64,000 bases of DNA, taken from contig NZ_PDWP01000022.1 of assembly GCF_010093235.1 (NCBI RefSeq), positions 1 through 64,000 on the forward strand. The letters run 5' to 3'. The notes below the pieces were generated by a model. It was given only the letters and a program-made list of their open reading frames with translations, was not told where the DNA came from and did no database searches. This DNA is from Pseudoxanthomonas suwonensis. Its GTDB lineage: Bacteria > Pseudomonadota > Gammaproteobacteria > Xanthomonadales > Xanthomonadaceae. The first letter of the stretch is position 1. Each line of letters begins with the position of its first letter. Positions 25,197 to 34,738 of this stretch are shown here, piece by piece. The position numbers and the translations under genes are program-made.

Positions 25197-25514
25197 ATGT
25201 CCTGGATCCTGCTCGTGCTGGCCGGCCTGCTGGAGGTGGTGTGGGCCGTGGGCCTGAAGTATTCCGAAGGCTTCACCCGGCCGCTGCCCAGCGTGGTCAC
25301 GGTGGTGGCGATGCTCGGCAGCTTCTGGCTGCTGGCCTCGGCCCTGAAGGCCATCCCGCTGGGCACGGGCTACGCGGTGTGGGTCGGCATCGGCGCGGTC
25401 GGTACCGCGCTGGTGGGCATGCTGGTCTTCCGCGAGCCGGCAACCGTGGCGCGGCTGCTGTGCATCGGCCTGATCGTGGCCGGCATCGCCGGGCTGAAGC
25501 TCACCAGCGCCTGA
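25197..25514 (+). CDS. sugE: Guanidinium exporter, SMR family (SugE/Gdx)
   Basis: A 105-residue small multidrug resistance protein with four membrane helices. It has the catalytic Glu13 in [19 protein letters not shown], which is the SugE/Gdx branch pattern rather than EmrE. Gdx proteins exchange guanidinium for protons. The frame is open from 25038, but ATG 25197 follows a strong GGAGGAGAA site and the riboswitch described above. The riboswitch supports guanidinium as the substrate. Confidence 0.92.
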   Translation: MSWILLVLAGLLEVVWAVGLKYSEGFTRPLPSVVTVVAMLGSFWLLASALKAIPLGTGYAVWVGIGAVGTALVGMLVFREPATVARLLCIGLIVAGIAGLKLTSA

Positions 25515-25596
25515 CCGCGCCGCGCGGGGAACGGGCCAGGGCGGTTGGCACGGGGGAGTAGGTGGACACGCACCGGTGGCCTTCCATCCGCCACAC

Positions 25597-25621
25597 CCCG
25601 GATGCGCTGTGCTTATCCGGG
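25597..25621. repeat. REP-like palindrome
   Basis: CCCGGAT and ATCCGGG flank an 11-base GCGCTGTGCTT-type loop, followed by CTACGG. This is the form of bacterial repetitive extragenic palindromes, common between convergent genes in xanthomonads. Genome copy number cannot be judged here. Confidence 0.55.
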
Positions 25622-25640
25622 CTACGGATCAACCCCCGAA

Positions 25641-25759
25641 TCCCCAATCACCAATCCCCAATCACCAATCACCAATCCCCAATCACCAATCACCAATCAC
25701 CAATCACCAACCACCAACCACCAACCACCAACCACCAACCACCAACCACCAACCACCAA
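25641..25759. repeat. 17-copy heptanucleotide tandem repeat
   Basis: Exactly 17 consecutive 7-base units: TCCCCAA or TCACCAA in the first ten, and CCACCAA in the last seven. The array ends four bases from the coq7 stop codon (25764-25766). No ribosome site or plausible protein is linked to it, although it is open in several frames. It is a variable-number tandem repeat candidate. Confidence 0.9.
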
Positions 25760-25763
25760 ACCA

Positions 25764-26408
25764 TCAGATCCGGTACGCCACCAGCTTCATGAACTTCGAG
25801 GCCAGGGCCATCGCCTGCGGGATGGGCGGCGGCAGGGCGCGGGCGCCGGCGTGCTCGGCGTTGTCGGCATGGCGGGCCTCGTCTTCCTTCATCACCCGGA
25901 TGATCTCGCGGCTGCGCTGGTCGGCGGCCGGCAGCGACTCCAGGTGCTCGTCCAGGTGGGCCTCGACCTGGCGCTCGGTCTCGACCACGAAGCCCAGGTT
26001 CCAGCCGTCGCCGCGCAGCCCGGCGAGGGTGCCGATGGCGTAGCTGCCGGCGTACCAGAGCGGATTGAACAGGCTGGGGCGGCTGTCCAGCTCGCGCAGC
26101 CGCTGCGCGCACCAGGCCAGGTGGTCGGTCTCCTCCTGGGCCGCGTCCAGCAGGTGCTCGCGGGTGGCCGGGTCGCGGGCCACCGCGGCCTGGCCGAAGT
26201 ACAGGCCCTGGGCGCAGACCTCGCCCACGTGGTTGATCCGCATCAGGCCCGCGGCATGGCGGCGCTCGGCCCTGGGCAGCACCGGGTCCTTGGCACGGGC
26301 CGGGCAGGGCCGGGACGCCGGCGGGTCGCCCAGGGTGGTCTCCAGGGCGCGCTGGGCCTCGACCAGGACGCGATCCAGCGGGGACAGGTGGCGGGCGACG
26401 GAAGGCAT
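25764..26408 (-). CDS. coq7: Coq7-type 2-polyprenyl-3-methyl-6-methoxybenzoquinol hydroxylase
   Basis: A 214-residue di-iron hydroxylase of ubiquinone synthesis. Ferritin-like iron ligands are visible in [19 protein letters not shown] and [10 protein letters not shown]. The frame is open to 26579, but ATG 26408 ([15 protein letters not shown]) matches the family N-terminus. The stop codon abuts the heptamer repeat. Confidence 0.95.
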   Translation of the reverse strand: MPSVARHLSPLDRVLVEAQRALETTLGDPPASRPCPARAKDPVLPRAERRHAAGLMRINHVGEVCAQGLYFGQAAVARDPATREHLLDAAQEETDHLAWCAQRLRELDSRPSLFNPLWYAGSYAIGTLAGLRGDGWNLGFVVETERQVEAHLDEHLESLPAADQRSREIIRVMKEDEARHADNAEHAGARALPPPIPQAMALASKFMKLVAYRI

Positions 26409-26512
26409 GGGCGGGACTCCTGCGTGGACGGCGATTGTCGGCCGGGCCGCCGGCGCCGCCAAGTGAAGGCCGGGAAGGGTCGCGCCGTCCCCGGTCCAGG
26501 TAGGGGGGCGAC

Positions 26513-26542
26513 TTGCGCCGGGCCTTCCGGATGCGCTAACAT
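26513..26542 (+). promoter_or_regulatory. Probable promoter of rplM-rpsI
   Basis: TTGCGC (26513-26518) and TAACAT (26537-26542) with 18 bp between them, about 95 bases upstream of rplM. Confidence 0.5.
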
Positions 26543-26635
26543 CCCGCGTCTTTGCTGCACCCTTCACAACGCGAGGCAAAGTTCCGTCCGGGCAATTCCG
26601 GGTGCGGAATCCGCCCGACCAACCTTCGAGTCCCC

Positions 26636-27064
26636 ATGAAGACCTTCATCGCCAAGTCCGAGACCGTCCAGCGCGACTGGTATCTCGTCGACGCCTCCGG
26701 CAAGACCCTGGGCCGCCTGGCCGCCGAGCTTGCCCACCGCCTCCGCGGCAAGCACAAGCCCACCTACACCCCTCACGTTGATACCGGCGACTACCTGGTC
26801 GTGGTCAACGCCGAGAAGATCGCCGTGACCGGCAACAAGCTGCAGGACAAGATGTACCACCGCTTCACCGGGTACGTCGGCAACCTGAAGAGCGAGACCC
26901 TGGCCCAGGCGCTGGAGCGCCACCCGGAGCGCGTGATCGAGATCGCGGTCAAGGGCATGCTGCCCAAGGGCCCGCTGGGCCGTGCGATGTACCGCAAGCT
27001 CAAGGTCTATTCCGGTTCCGAACACCCGCACGCGGCGCAGCAGCCGAAGCCGCTGGAAATCTGA
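26636..27064 (+). CDS. rplM: 50S ribosomal protein L13
   Basis: A 142-residue ribosomal protein with the standard start [20 protein letters not shown] and core motifs GKTLGRLA and [10 protein letters not shown]. The frame opens upstream, but ATG 26636 gives the canonical length. Forms the usual operon with rpsI ten bases downstream. Confidence 0.98.
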   Translation: MKTFIAKSETVQRDWYLVDASGKTLGRLAAELAHRLRGKHKPTYTPHVDTGDYLVVVNAEKIAVTGNKLQDKMYHRFTGYVGNLKSETLAQALERHPERVIEIAVKGMLPKGPLGRAMYRKLKVYSGSEHPHAAQQPKPLEI

Positions 27065-27074
27065 GGCACATACG

Positions 27075-27467
27075 ATGGCTACCACGCAAAACTACGGCAC
27101 CGGCCGTCGCAAGTCCTCCACCGCCCGCGTGTTCCTGCGCAAGGGCAGCGGCAACATCACCGTCAACGGCCGTCCGCTGGACGAGTTCTTCGGCCGTGAG
27201 ACCGCGCGCATGATCGTGCGCCAGCCGCTCGAGCTGACCCAGTCGACCGACAAGTTCGACGTCGTCGTCACCGCCACCGGCGGCGGCACCACCGGCCAGG
27301 CCGGTGCGATCCGCCTGGGCATCGCCCGCGCCCTGGTCGAGTACGACGAGTCGCTGAAGTCCGACCTGCGCAAGGCCGGCTTCATGACCCGCGACGCCCG
27401 CGAGGTCGAGCGCAAGAAGGTCGGCCTGCACAAGGCCCGCCGCGCCACGCAGTTCTCCAAGCGCTGA
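27075..27467 (+). CDS. rpsI: 30S ribosomal protein S9
   Basis: A 130-residue ribosomal protein, [13 protein letters not shown] at the N-terminus and the basic C-terminal tail RRATQFSKR that reaches the P-site tRNA. Length and gene order are standard. Confidence 0.98.
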   Translation: MATTQNYGTGRRKSSTARVFLRKGSGNITVNGRPLDEFFGRETARMIVRQPLELTQSTDKFDVVVTATGGGTTGQAGAIRLGIARALVEYDESLKSDLRKAGFMTRDAREVERKKVGLHKARRATQFSKR

Positions 27468-27477
27468 TGCGCTGGAT

Positions 27478-27503
27478 GGGCCATCCCCTGCCGGGGGTGG
27501 CCC
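27478..27503 (+). terminator. Hairpin after rpsI
   Basis: GGGCCATCCCC and GGGGGTGGCCC form an 11 bp stem (one T-G pair) with a four-base loop. No U tract follows, so termination is plausible rather than certain. Confidence 0.45.
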
Positions 27504-27575
27504 GGAGGGAGGTGGCGACCCCGCCCGGGCGCCACTTCCTTCAGCCACCGGTATGGAAATTCCGGTGGATGCAGG

Positions 27576-27581
27576 TATAAT
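27576..27581 (+). promoter_or_regulatory. -10 element of the tRNA-Gln promoter
   Basis: A perfect TATAAT lies 18 bases before the tRNA 5' end. The -35 region is weak (ATGGAA near 27553). Confidence 0.6.
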
Positions 27582-27598
27582 TGCCGACCTGCAGCTAC

Positions 27599-27673
27599 AG
27601 CCCCGTCGCCAAGCGGTAAGGCACCTGACTCTGACTCAGGCATTCGGTGGTTCGAATCCATCCGGGGCTGCCA
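27599..27673 (+). tRNA. tRNA-Gln (anticodon CUG)
   Basis: A 75-base cloverleaf with encoded CCA. Acceptor AGCCCCG/CGGGGCT, anticodon stem CCTGA/TCAGG around loop CTCTGAC (anticodon CTG, reading CAG), and T-loop GGTTCGAATCC. Discriminator base G, as in other tRNA-Gln genes. A terminator follows 12 bases later. Confidence 0.96.
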
Positions 27674-27685
27674 TATCCAAAGAAG

Positions 27686-27711
27686 AAGCCCGGCCTCAAG
27701 CCGGGCTTTTT
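27686..27711 (+). terminator. tRNA-Gln terminator
   Basis: AAGCCCGGC, a five-base loop, GCCGGGCTT, then a T run: a strong rho-independent terminator. Confidence 0.85.
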
Positions 27712-27748
27712 CGTGCCGATGATCCTAGGGCTGCCATCGGACCACCTC

Positions 27749-28786
27749 ATGCCTACCAGCCCGGGAACCGCACAGAGTTCCCTTGCGCGATTCGTCAGGC
27801 ACACCGCATTGATGCGGGCCATCGGCTTTGTCGTCGCGGCCCTCGGCATCGTGTCGTCGCTGGACGGGCAGGGTGCCCCGGCCTGGGTACTGGCCTTGCT
27901 GGCGGTCAATACCGTGGCCTGGCCGGCCTTTGCCTGGTGGCGTGGCGAGAGCACGCTGCAACCGCTGCGTACCGCCTACCGGCTGCTCCTGGTCGATACC
28001 GCCATCGCCGGTTTCTGGATGGCGATGATGGGCTTCGACCTGCTGCCCTGCGCGATGCTGCTGGCGGTGATGCTGCTGGACCGGCTGATCGCCGGCGGCT
28101 GGAGCCTGGCCGGACGCGCGCTGCTCACGACCCTGGCCGGTGCCGTGGTGGGCTGGGTGGTCGCCGGCTTTCCTTTCCATCCTGAAACCACCTTCCGCAC
28201 CATGCTCTGGTGCATGCCGTTCTTCCTGCTCTATCCGCTGGGCACCGGCACGGTGGCGTGGCGCCTGACCGAGCAGGTGCGCATGCGCAAGCGCGAGCTG
28301 GAGCAGGATTCGCGCATCGATCCGCAGACCGGGTTGAACACCCGCCGGCAGTGGCAGGCGCAGGTGGTGGCCGAGGTGCGGCGCTACCGTCGCCACGGCA
28401 CGGTGGCCTCGCTGATGATGCTGGACATCGACCACTTCAAGCAGATCAACGACGCCGAGGGCCACCTGGCCGGCGACGAGGTGATCCGCAGGGTCGCCGC
28501 CTGCGTGCTGGACAACCTGCGCGGCGGCGACGCCGCCGGCCGCTTCGGCGGCGACGAGTTCGGCGTGCTGCTGCCGGGCACCGCGCGCGAGGCCGCCCTG
28601 GATGTCGCCCGGCGCCTGGCCCAGGCGGTGCGGGAGTGCGTCATGAGCGCCGGCCGCCCGGTCACGCTGAGCATCGGCGTGGCCGAGATCGGCCCCGGGC
28701 TGGACGAGTTCGAATCGTGGACCGGCGCTGCCGACGCGGCCCTCTACCGGGCCAAGCTCGCCGGACGCAACTGCGTCCGCGACTGA
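27749..28786 (+). CDS. Diguanylate cyclase with MASE2-like membrane sensor
   Basis: A 345-residue enzyme making cyclic di-GMP from two GTP. The N-terminal ~190 residues hold several membrane helices resembling the MASE2 sensor of AdrA/DgcC (WPAFAWW and LLPCAMLLAVMLLDRLIAGGW segments). The C-terminal GGDEF domain has the intact active site GGDEF at 267-271 and an intact inhibitory I-site RGGD at 258-261, so product feedback is expected. Upstream in-frame starts run into the tRNA terminator, so ATG 27749 is preferred; 27719 is an alternative. Confidence 0.88.
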   Translation: MPTSPGTAQSSLARFVRHTALMRAIGFVVAALGIVSSLDGQGAPAWVLALLAVNTVAWPAFAWWRGESTLQPLRTAYRLLLVDTAIAGFWMAMMGFDLLPCAMLLAVMLLDRLIAGGWSLAGRALLTTLAGAVVGWVVAGFPFHPETTFRTMLWCMPFFLLYPLGTGTVAWRLTEQVRMRKRELEQDSRIDPQTGLNTRRQWQAQVVAEVRRYRRHGTVASLMMLDIDHFKQINDAEGHLAGDEVIRRVAACVLDNLRGGDAAGRFGGDEFGVLLPGTAREAALDVARRLAQAVRECVMSAGRPVTLSIGVAEIGPGLDEFESWTGAADAALYRAKLAGRNCVRD

Positions 28787-28806
28787 GCCAGCGTTCCCGG
28801 CAGGAC

Positions 28807-29538
28807 TCAGCCCGCCGCCGGGCGGCAGCCCAGCGCGGCCAGCGGCCCGTGCAGCGCCGGTACCTGCATCAGCCAGGGGGCGGCCAGGGTCAGCAGTCCC
28901 GCGCCCAGCACCAGCATCGCCAGCGAAGTGCGCAACGCCGGCCGCTGCAGCCAGCGGCCCATGCGCGCCCCGGTCCAGGTCAGCGGCAGCATCACCGGCA
29001 GCGTGCCCAGCCCGAAGGCGGCCATCACCAGGGCGCCACCGGCCGCGCTGGCCTGCAGCCAGGCCACGGTCAGCAGGCCCAGGCTCAGGCCGCAGGGCAT
29101 CCAGCCCCACAGCGTGCCCAGTGCCAGGCGCTTCCAGCTGCGGTCGGCGGGGATCAGGCGCCGGCGCAGCGGCTGCAGCCAGCGCCAGGCCTGGATCCCC
29201 GGTTTGGCCAGCAGGTCGAAGCGGCCGCCGCGGTCCAGCAGGCGCAGGGCAACCAGCACCAGAGCCAGCCCGGCGGCCATGCGCAGGCCCACGCCCAGCG
29301 CCTCGATCCGCAGCAGCCGCAGCACGCCACCGCCCAGCCCACCGACCAGGGCGCCGGCCAGCACATAACCGAGGATGCGCCCGGCGTTGGCCTGCCAGGC
29401 CACCGTGCGCGCCGGGCCGGCGGCCATGGCGTGGAAGCCGGTGGCGATGCCGCCGCACATCACCGCGCAGTGCAGCCCGCCGAGCAGTCCGGCGGTGAGC
29501 GCCGCCAGCAGGGTGGGCAGGTCGACCGGGAAGATCAT
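28807..29538 (-). CDS. Sulfite exporter TauE/SafE family protein
   Basis: A 243-residue membrane protein with about six helices, of the short TauE/SafE type usually found at the end of ccoGHIS clusters. Conserved HCAVMCGG and GWMPCG segments hold paired cysteines. It starts ATG 29538 overlapping the ccoS stop (ATGA). Its role is unproven; the position suggests help in cbb3 oxidase biogenesis or metal handling. Confidence 0.85.
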   Translation of the reverse strand: MIFPVDLPTLLAALTAGLLGGLHCAVMCGGIATGFHAMAAGPARTVAWQANAGRILGYVLAGALVGGLGGGVLRLLRIEALGVGLRMAAGLALVLVALRLLDRGGRFDLLAKPGIQAWRWLQPLRRRLIPADRSWKRLALGTLWGWMPCGLSLGLLTVAWLQASAAGGALVMAAFGLGTLPVMLPLTWTGARMGRWLQRPALRTSLAMLVLGAGLLTLAAPWLMQVPALHGPLAALGCRPAAG

Positions 29539-29726
29539 GGCGGCGGGGTGTCGCCCTCGCGCTGGTGCCCACGGGGCGGGGCCGGGCGGTCGTCGTCCTC
29601 GAGGATGTCCAGCGCGGGCGTGTCGAGGTCGTCGAACTGGCCGCGCTTGACCGCCCAGACGAAGGCGGCGATGGCCACGCCCAGCAGCACCAGGCTGATC
29701 GGGATCAGCAGCAGCAGGATCCTCAT
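29535..29726 (-). CDS. ccoS: cbb3 oxidase assembly protein CcoS
   Basis: A 63-residue protein with one N-terminal membrane helix ([21 protein letters not shown]) followed by the family signature [16 protein letters not shown]. CcoS is needed to mature haem and copper cofactors in CcoN. It overlaps both neighbours by four bases. Confidence 0.92.
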   Translation of the reverse strand: MRILLLLIPISLVLLGVAIAAFVWAVKRGQFDDLDTPALDILEDDDRPAPPRGHQREGDTPPP

Positions 29727-32185
29727 GCGCGTGCCTCGCGGCCAGGGGCGGAAGCGCCATTGTCGCCGCTGGCGGGCAGCGGCGCGCGACGCGCCAGGCG
29801 CAGCGCGTTGAGGGTCACCAGCAGCGAGGACAGGGCCATGCCCAGCGCCGCCAGCCAGGGCGTGACCAGGCCGGCGGCCGCCAGCGGGATCGCCAGCACG
29901 TTGTAGGCGGCGGCCCAGGCCAGGTTCTGGCGGATGATGGCGCGGGTACGGCGGGCCAGCGAAACCGCGGCCGGGTTCCGCAGCAGGCCCGCGCCGGTGG
30001 TCACCAGGTCGGCGGCGCGGTGGGCGAGCGAGGCGCCCTGGCCCATGGCCACGGAGACGTCGGCGCCGGCCAGCACCGGGGCGTCGTTGAGGCCGTCGCC
30101 GACCATGGCCACGATGCGCCCCTCGGCCTGCAGGCGGCGCACCAGCGCCAGCTTGTCCTCCGGCGACTGCCGGGCATGGCGCTCGTCCAGCCCCAGCGTC
30201 GTGGCCAGGCGGGCCACTGCGGCTTCGCCATCGCCGCTGGCCAGGTGCAGGCGCAGGCCCTGCGCGCGCAGCCCGGCCAGGGCGTCGACGGCGTCGGTCC
30301 GGGCGCGTTCCTCCAGCACGAAGCGCGCGGCGGCGCGCCCGCCGTCGCCAAGCCACAGCGCACCATCGTCCTGGCGGCCGGCGGCGAAATCGGCCCGGCC
30401 CAGGCGCCAGGCACGGCCCTGGACCACGCCCTGCACGCCGCGCCCCGGCACGGTGTCCACGGAGCTGGCGGCCAGTGGCGTGGCGCCGGCGAACGCCGTG
30501 GCCAGCGGATGGCCGGTATCGCGGTCCAGCGCCGCGGCGATCGCCAGCACGCCGGCCTCGTCCAGGCCGTCCTCCAGTACTTCGACCAAGGCCAGCACCG
30601 GGCGGCCGTCGCTGAGGGTGCCGGTCTTGTCGAACACCACGTCGGTGGCGCGGGCCAGTGTATCCAGCGCGTCCGGGCGCATGGCCAGCAGGCCGATCCG
30701 CGCCAGCGCCCCGTGCGCGGCGGCCAGGGCGGTGGGCACGGCCAGCGACAGCGCGCAGGGGCAGCTGATCACCAGCAGGGCCAGGGTGACTTCCAGCGCC
30801 CGCTCCGGCTGCCAGTGCCACCAGCCGGCGAACACCACCGCCGCCACCGGCAGCAGCGACATCACGAAGCGGCTGCCGATACGGTCGGCCACCCGCGCCA
30901 GGGTGGGGCGGTGGGCCTGCGCCTGCTCCACCAGGCGGGCCAGCTGCGACAGGCGGGTGGCGGTGCCGGTGCAGGTGACCCGCAGGCGGGCCGGGCGCTC
31001 GCGGCAGATGGTGCCGGCGTAGACGGCCTCGCCGGCGGTGCGGCGCACCGGGGCCGACTCGCCAGTCAGCAGTGCTTCCTCGAACCAGGCCTCGGCGCTG
31101 TCGCCATCGGCCAGCAGCACGCCGTCGGCCGGCACCGCCTCGCCGGCGGCCACGCAGGCCACGTCCCCGGGCGCCAGCGCCGCCAGCGGCACGGTCTCGC
31201 GGCGGCCGTCGGCCAGTTCGCGGGTGGCGAAGGCCGGGCGCGCACGCGCCAGTGCGTCGACCTGGGCCGAGGCCACGCTGCGCGCGCGCTGCTCGAGCAT
31301 GCGCGCGGCCAGCAGCAGGAACACGAACATCACCGCCGCGTCGTACCAGACGTGCGGTCCGCCGCGGATGGTCTCCACCAGGCTGGCGAAGTAGGCCAGC
31401 AGGGTGGAGCTGGCGATCAGGAAATCCATGCCCAGGCGGCGCTGGCGCAGCTCGCGCGCGGCGCCGGCCAGGAATGGCCAGCCGGAGTAGAACACCACCG
31501 GCGCGCACAGCAGGAAGGTCAGCCAGCGGAAGAAGTCGCGGGTCGCCTCCGGCATGGTGCTGTCGAAGTCCAGGTACAGCGCCTCGGCCATCATCATGGC
31601 CTGCAGCATGCCCAGGCCGGCGATGCCCAGCCGCAGCAGCCAGCGCCGGCGCTCGCGCGTGCGTTCGCGTTCAAGCGCCTCGCTGCCGGCCAGGTAGGGC
31701 CGGTAGCCGAGCATCGCCAGGCGTCGCAGCGGCGCCGACAGCGCGGTGCGGGCCGGGTCCCAGACGATGCGGATGCGACCGGTCACCGCATTGGCGCCAC
31801 AGTCGACGATGCCCGGCTCGCGCGCCAGGGCGCGGTCGATCAGCCAGGCGCAGGCAGCGCAGCGCATGCCGTCGGTAAGCAGGGTGATCTCGCGGCCGCC
31901 CTCGACCGCACGGCTGTGCGCGGCCTGCACGTCGGCGCGGTCCCACACCGCCAGGTCCGGCAGCTGCTCGCCGACCTTGCCGGCGGCGGCGCTGCGCAGG
32001 CGGTAGTAGCCGTCGAGGTTGGCCTGGGCGATCCACTCGGCCGCCGCGGCACAGCCCTGGCAGCAGAAGGAACGGGCCTGGCCGTCCAGCTCCAGCACGC
32101 AGGCGTTGGCCGGCAGGGCCTCGCCGCAGTGATGGCAGTGGCCGGCCCCGGATGCGGTGGCCGGCATGGCCAGGGCCGCCGCCAT
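29723..32185 (-). CDS. ccoI: Copper-translocating P-type ATPase CcoI (FixI)
   Basis: An 820-residue P1B ATPase that supplies copper for cbb3 oxidase. In order: an N-terminal Cys-rich metal domain (CHHCGEALP and CCQGC), an HMA domain with [10 protein letters not shown], membrane helices, the actuator TGES, the CPC motif in helix 6 ([10 protein letters not shown]), the phosphorylated Asp in DKTGTLSDG, and [10 protein letters not shown]. It starts 5 bases after ccoH. In this family it exports copper to the periplasm for insertion into the oxidase rather than for resistance. Confidence 0.94.
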   Translation of the reverse strand: MAAALAMPATASGAGHCHHCGEALPANACVLELDGQARSFCCQGCAAAAEWIAQANLDGYYRLRSAAAGKVGEQLPDLAVWDRADVQAAHSRAVEGGREITLLTDGMRCAACAWLIDRALAREPGIVDCGANAVTGRIRIVWDPARTALSAPLRRLAMLGYRPYLAGSEALERERTRERRRWLLRLGIAGLGMLQAMMMAEALYLDFDSTMPEATRDFFRWLTFLLCAPVVFYSGWPFLAGAARELRQRRLGMDFLIASSTLLAYFASLVETIRGGPHVWYDAAVMFVFLLLAARMLEQRARSVASAQVDALARARPAFATRELADGRRETVPLAALAPGDVACVAAGEAVPADGVLLADGDSAEAWFEEALLTGESAPVRRTAGEAVYAGTICRERPARLRVTCTGTATRLSQLARLVEQAQAHRPTLARVADRIGSRFVMSLLPVAAVVFAGWWHWQPERALEVTLALLVISCPCALSLAVPTALAAAHGALARIGLLAMRPDALDTLARATDVVFDKTGTLSDGRPVLALVEVLEDGLDEAGVLAIAAALDRDTGHPLATAFAGATPLAASSVDTVPGRGVQGVVQGRAWRLGRADFAAGRQDDGALWLGDGGRAAARFVLEERARTDAVDALAGLRAQGLRLHLASGDGEAAVARLATTLGLDERHARQSPEDKLALVRRLQAEGRIVAMVGDGLNDAPVLAGADVSVAMGQGASLAHRAADLVTTGAGLLRNPAAVSLARRTRAIIRQNLAWAAAYNVLAIPLAAAGLVTPWLAALGMALSSLLVTLNALRLARRAPLPASGDNGASAPGREARA

Positions 32186-32190
32186 CGCGA

Positions 32191-32709
32191 TCAGCCTTCG
32201 CCGCCGCCCAGCGACGGGGCCAGGCGCGCCGCGTGCTGTTCCCTGGGCAGCCGGCCCTGCAGGCGCCAGCTGCCATCGGCCGCGCGCAGGCGGGCGATCC
32301 AGTCATGCGAGCCGTCCACGACCTGCCCGGCGCGCCAGCCCGGACCATGCGGCTGCAGCTCCAGCTGCAGGTCGTCGGCCTGGCGGGTCGGGTGCTCCAG
32401 CTGCAGGCTCAGCGGCGCCTTCTGGTCGAACCTGCCGGTGGCCGGCAGCACTTCGACGATGCCGTCCTCCACCCGCAGCACCACGCTCAGGCCCAGCTTC
32501 CTCGCCCGGGCGTCCGGGCCCAGGTCGGCGGTCTGGATCTGCGACACCCGGCGCACCGGATCGGTCACCACGTCGGCGCCGCCGGATCGGACCGCGATCA
32601 CCACCAGGCCCACGCCGGCGACGATCGACAGCAGCGGCAGGCCGACGACCAGCCACATCACCGGATTGCGCCAGGGCGAGGGATGCTTGTGCGGGTTTGA
32701 ATCGTTCAT
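32191..32709 (-). CDS. ccoH: FixH/CcoH family protein
   Basis: A 172-residue protein with one N-terminal membrane helix (VMWLVVGLPLLSIVAGVGLV) and a periplasmic domain, matching CcoH/FixH. CcoH stabilises the cbb3 complex and works with CcoI. It overlaps ccoG as ATGA. Confidence 0.88.
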   Translation of the reverse strand: MNDSNPHKHPSPWRNPVMWLVVGLPLLSIVAGVGLVVIAVRSGGADVVTDPVRRVSQIQTADLGPDARARKLGLSVVLRVEDGIVEVLPATGRFDQKAPLSLQLEHPTRQADDLQLELQPHGPGWRAGQVVDGSHDWIARLRAADGSWRLQGRLPREQHAARLAPSLGGGEG

Positions 32710-34265
32710 TGGACCGGTCCGAAGAAGCTGCTCTCGATGATGCGCCTTTCGCTGCCATCGATGCTCCCGACGACGAACCGCAGGTCGTGGCGCCCGGCGG
32801 GAATGCCCTCGCCCGCCACCACGCTCACCGCCACGGGCACCACCTGCTCCGGTCCCGCGTCCACCTCGCCGGCGCCGGCAAGGCGCAGCGGGGCGTCCGT
32901 TTCAAGGATGATCCGGTAACGCTGCTCCTGCTGGCTCTTGTTGACCACCTTGAGCGTGTAGTCGTTGGCGACGCTGCCGTCGCCGGACTGGCGGTACAGC
33001 GCGTTGCGGTCGCGCAGCACTTCCACGATCAGCTCGCTGCGGTGGGTCACGCCCCAGGCCCAGGCCACGCACAGGCCCAGCAGGACCAGTCCGTAGATGA
33101 GGATGCGCGGGCGCAGGACCCGGCTGGGCTTGCCGTCGATGCCGTTCTGCGTGGCATAGCGGATCAGGCCGCGCGGATAGCCCATCTTGCCCATGACCTC
33201 GTCGCAGGCGTCGATGCACGCGCCGCAGGCGATGCACTCGTACTGCAGGCCGTTGCGGATGTCGATGCCGGTCGGGCAGACCTGCACGCAGATCGTGCAG
33301 TCGATGCAGTCGCCCAGCTCCTCCGGCGCGAACTTCGGCAGCGGCGCCGGCTTCTCGCCCGCGCCGGCCAGGGTGATGGTGCCGCGCGCCTGGGCGCGGT
33401 TGTCGGCCGCGGTCGGGTGCGCGCTGGCGCGGAACACGTAGTCGTAGGCGGTGCGCGGGTCGAGCAGGCCGCGGGCGCGCTCGAGCACGCTGGCGAGGCC
33501 GCGCTTGCGCGGGCCGCGCGGCTCGCCGCGCATCGGGTCGTAGGCGATCAGCAGGGTGTTGCGGTCGAACATCGCGCTCTGGAAGCGCGCGTACGGGCAC
33601 ATGTACTTGCACACCTGCTCGCGCAGGAAGCCGGCGTTGCCCCAGGTGGCCAGGGCGTAGAAGAACACCCAGAAGGTTTCCCAGCCGCCCAGCTCGAACG
33701 GGACCAGGCGCGAGCCCAGGTCGCGGATCGGGGTGAAGAAGCCGACGAAGGTGAAGCCGGTCCACAGCGCGAACGCAAGCCACAGCGCGTGCTTGGCGCC
33801 CTTGCGCAGGATCTTCTCGCGGTTCCAGGGGCCGGCATCCAGCTTCATGCGCTTGGGCCGGTCGCCTTCGGTCCAGCGCTCCATCCACAGGAACACCTCG
33901 GTCCAGACCGTCTGCGGGCAGGCGTAGCCGCACCACAGGCGGCCGGCGAGCGCGGTGAAGAAGAACAGCGCGAACGCGGCGATGATCAGCAGCAGCGCCA
34001 GGAACAGGAAGTCCTGCGGCCAGAACGCCAGGCCGAACACGTAGAACTTGCGCGCCGGCAGGTCGAACAGCACCGCCTGGCGGCCGTCCCACTCCAGCCA
34101 GGGGAACAGGTAGAACATGCCCAGCAGCCACACCACCGCGGCAACGCGCAGGCGGTTGAAGCGGCCGGAGACGTCGCGCGGATAGACCTTGCGCTCGCTG
34201 ACGTAGAAGGAGTTGCCCTGGTCGTCGACCACGTCCAGGGGAATGCGCTTGCTCACGGCGTCCAC
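32706..34265 (-). CDS. ccoG: Cytochrome c oxidase accessory protein CcoG
   Basis: A 519-residue membrane iron-sulfur protein. Several N-terminal helices are followed by two ferredoxin-type clusters, CIDCTICVQVCP and CIACGACIDACD, and a C-terminal periplasmic FixG domain. In this family it reduces Cu(II) for cbb3 assembly. ATG 34265 is used; GTG 34256 (SKRIPLDVV) is a possible start. A 176 bp gap separates it from the small membrane gene upstream; I see no FNR box there. Confidence 0.94.
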   Translation of the reverse strand: MDAVSKRIPLDVVDDQGNSFYVSERKVYPRDVSGRFNRLRVAAVVWLLGMFYLFPWLEWDGRQAVLFDLPARKFYVFGLAFWPQDFLFLALLLIIAAFALFFFTALAGRLWCGYACPQTVWTEVFLWMERWTEGDRPKRMKLDAGPWNREKILRKGAKHALWLAFALWTGFTFVGFFTPIRDLGSRLVPFELGGWETFWVFFYALATWGNAGFLREQVCKYMCPYARFQSAMFDRNTLLIAYDPMRGEPRGPRKRGLASVLERARGLLDPRTAYDYVFRASAHPTAADNRAQARGTITLAGAGEKPAPLPKFAPEELGDCIDCTICVQVCPTGIDIRNGLQYECIACGACIDACDEVMGKMGYPRGLIRYATQNGIDGKPSRVLRPRILIYGLVLLGLCVAWAWGVTHRSELIVEVLRDRNALYRQSGDGSVANDYTLKVVNKSQQEQRYRIILETDAPLRLAGAGEVDAGPEQVVPVAVSVVAGEGIPAGRHDLRFVVGSIDGSERRIIESSFFGPVQ

Positions 34266-34441
34266 CGTACGCCGGGGGCGTGGCAGGAAAGGGAAAGGAT
34301 GCGTTCTTGGGCAGTCATGGCGTTTTGCTTGGCCGCGTCCGCGGCGTGGCGTGCGGGGGAGTCCGCCGCATGTCCCAGTATCCGCATCCGGTTCGCGCGC
34401 GAAAGCGACAGATTGTCCCAGGGCCGCGCGCCGGAGCGCGC

Positions 34442-34738
34442 TTATTCAGGCGGAAGCGCGCGGTTGAAGCGGCTGGAGGGACGCAGCAGGATCCAGGTAA
34501 AGAGGCTGGATGAGGCGGTCGCGAGCCAGAAAATGAAAAACCCCAGCGTGTAGCCGAGCTCGCGGGTCATCGGCAGGCCGGGGAAGGTGATGTCGCGCAG
34601 GACCAGCGGGTCGACGAAGGCGAAGAACACCATCGTCGACACGCCGGCCGCGAAGAAGCTGGGCCAGGCGATGGCCCCCACGCGCTGGGCCAGCGGACGT
34701 GGGGGGTGGTCAAGGCGTGGCTCGCTGAAGTCGGTCAC
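34442..34738 (-). CDS. Conserved small membrane protein in the cco operon
   Basis: A 98-residue protein with two predicted helices (IAWPSFFAAGVSTMVFFAFV and LGYTLGFFIFWLATASSSLF). Its ATG overlaps the ccoP stop (ATGA), so it belongs to the ccoNOQP transcript. I do not recognise a named family; position suggests a cbb3 assembly or stability factor. Confidence 0.8.
   Translation of the reverse strand: MTDFSEPRLDHPPRPLAQRVGAIAWPSFFAAGVSTMVFFAFVDPLVLRDITFPGLPMTRELGYTLGFFIFWLATASSSLFTWILLRPSSRFNRALPPE

Noticed and set aside
25641-25759. CRISPR array
   Set aside because: Units are 7 bases with no spacers and no cas genes are nearby.
25545-26639. Protein with TNHQSPITNHQ-like repeats
   Set aside because: The residues come only from translating the heptamer array, which is open in several frames; no ribosome site and it overlaps coq7.
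27092-27661. Open frame antisense to tRNA-Gln starting MDSNHRMPESES
   Set aside because: This is a well-known type of false protein that arises from reading a tRNA gene backwards; the cloverleaf is clear.
27599-27749. Integration site at tRNA-Gln
   Set aside because: No integrase, direct repeat of the tRNA 3' end or composition change was seen next to it.
30020-32740. A 906-codon open frame opposite ccoI
   Set aside because: Low-complexity Gln/Ala/Arg/His composition typical of antisense frames; ccoI and ccoH are certain.
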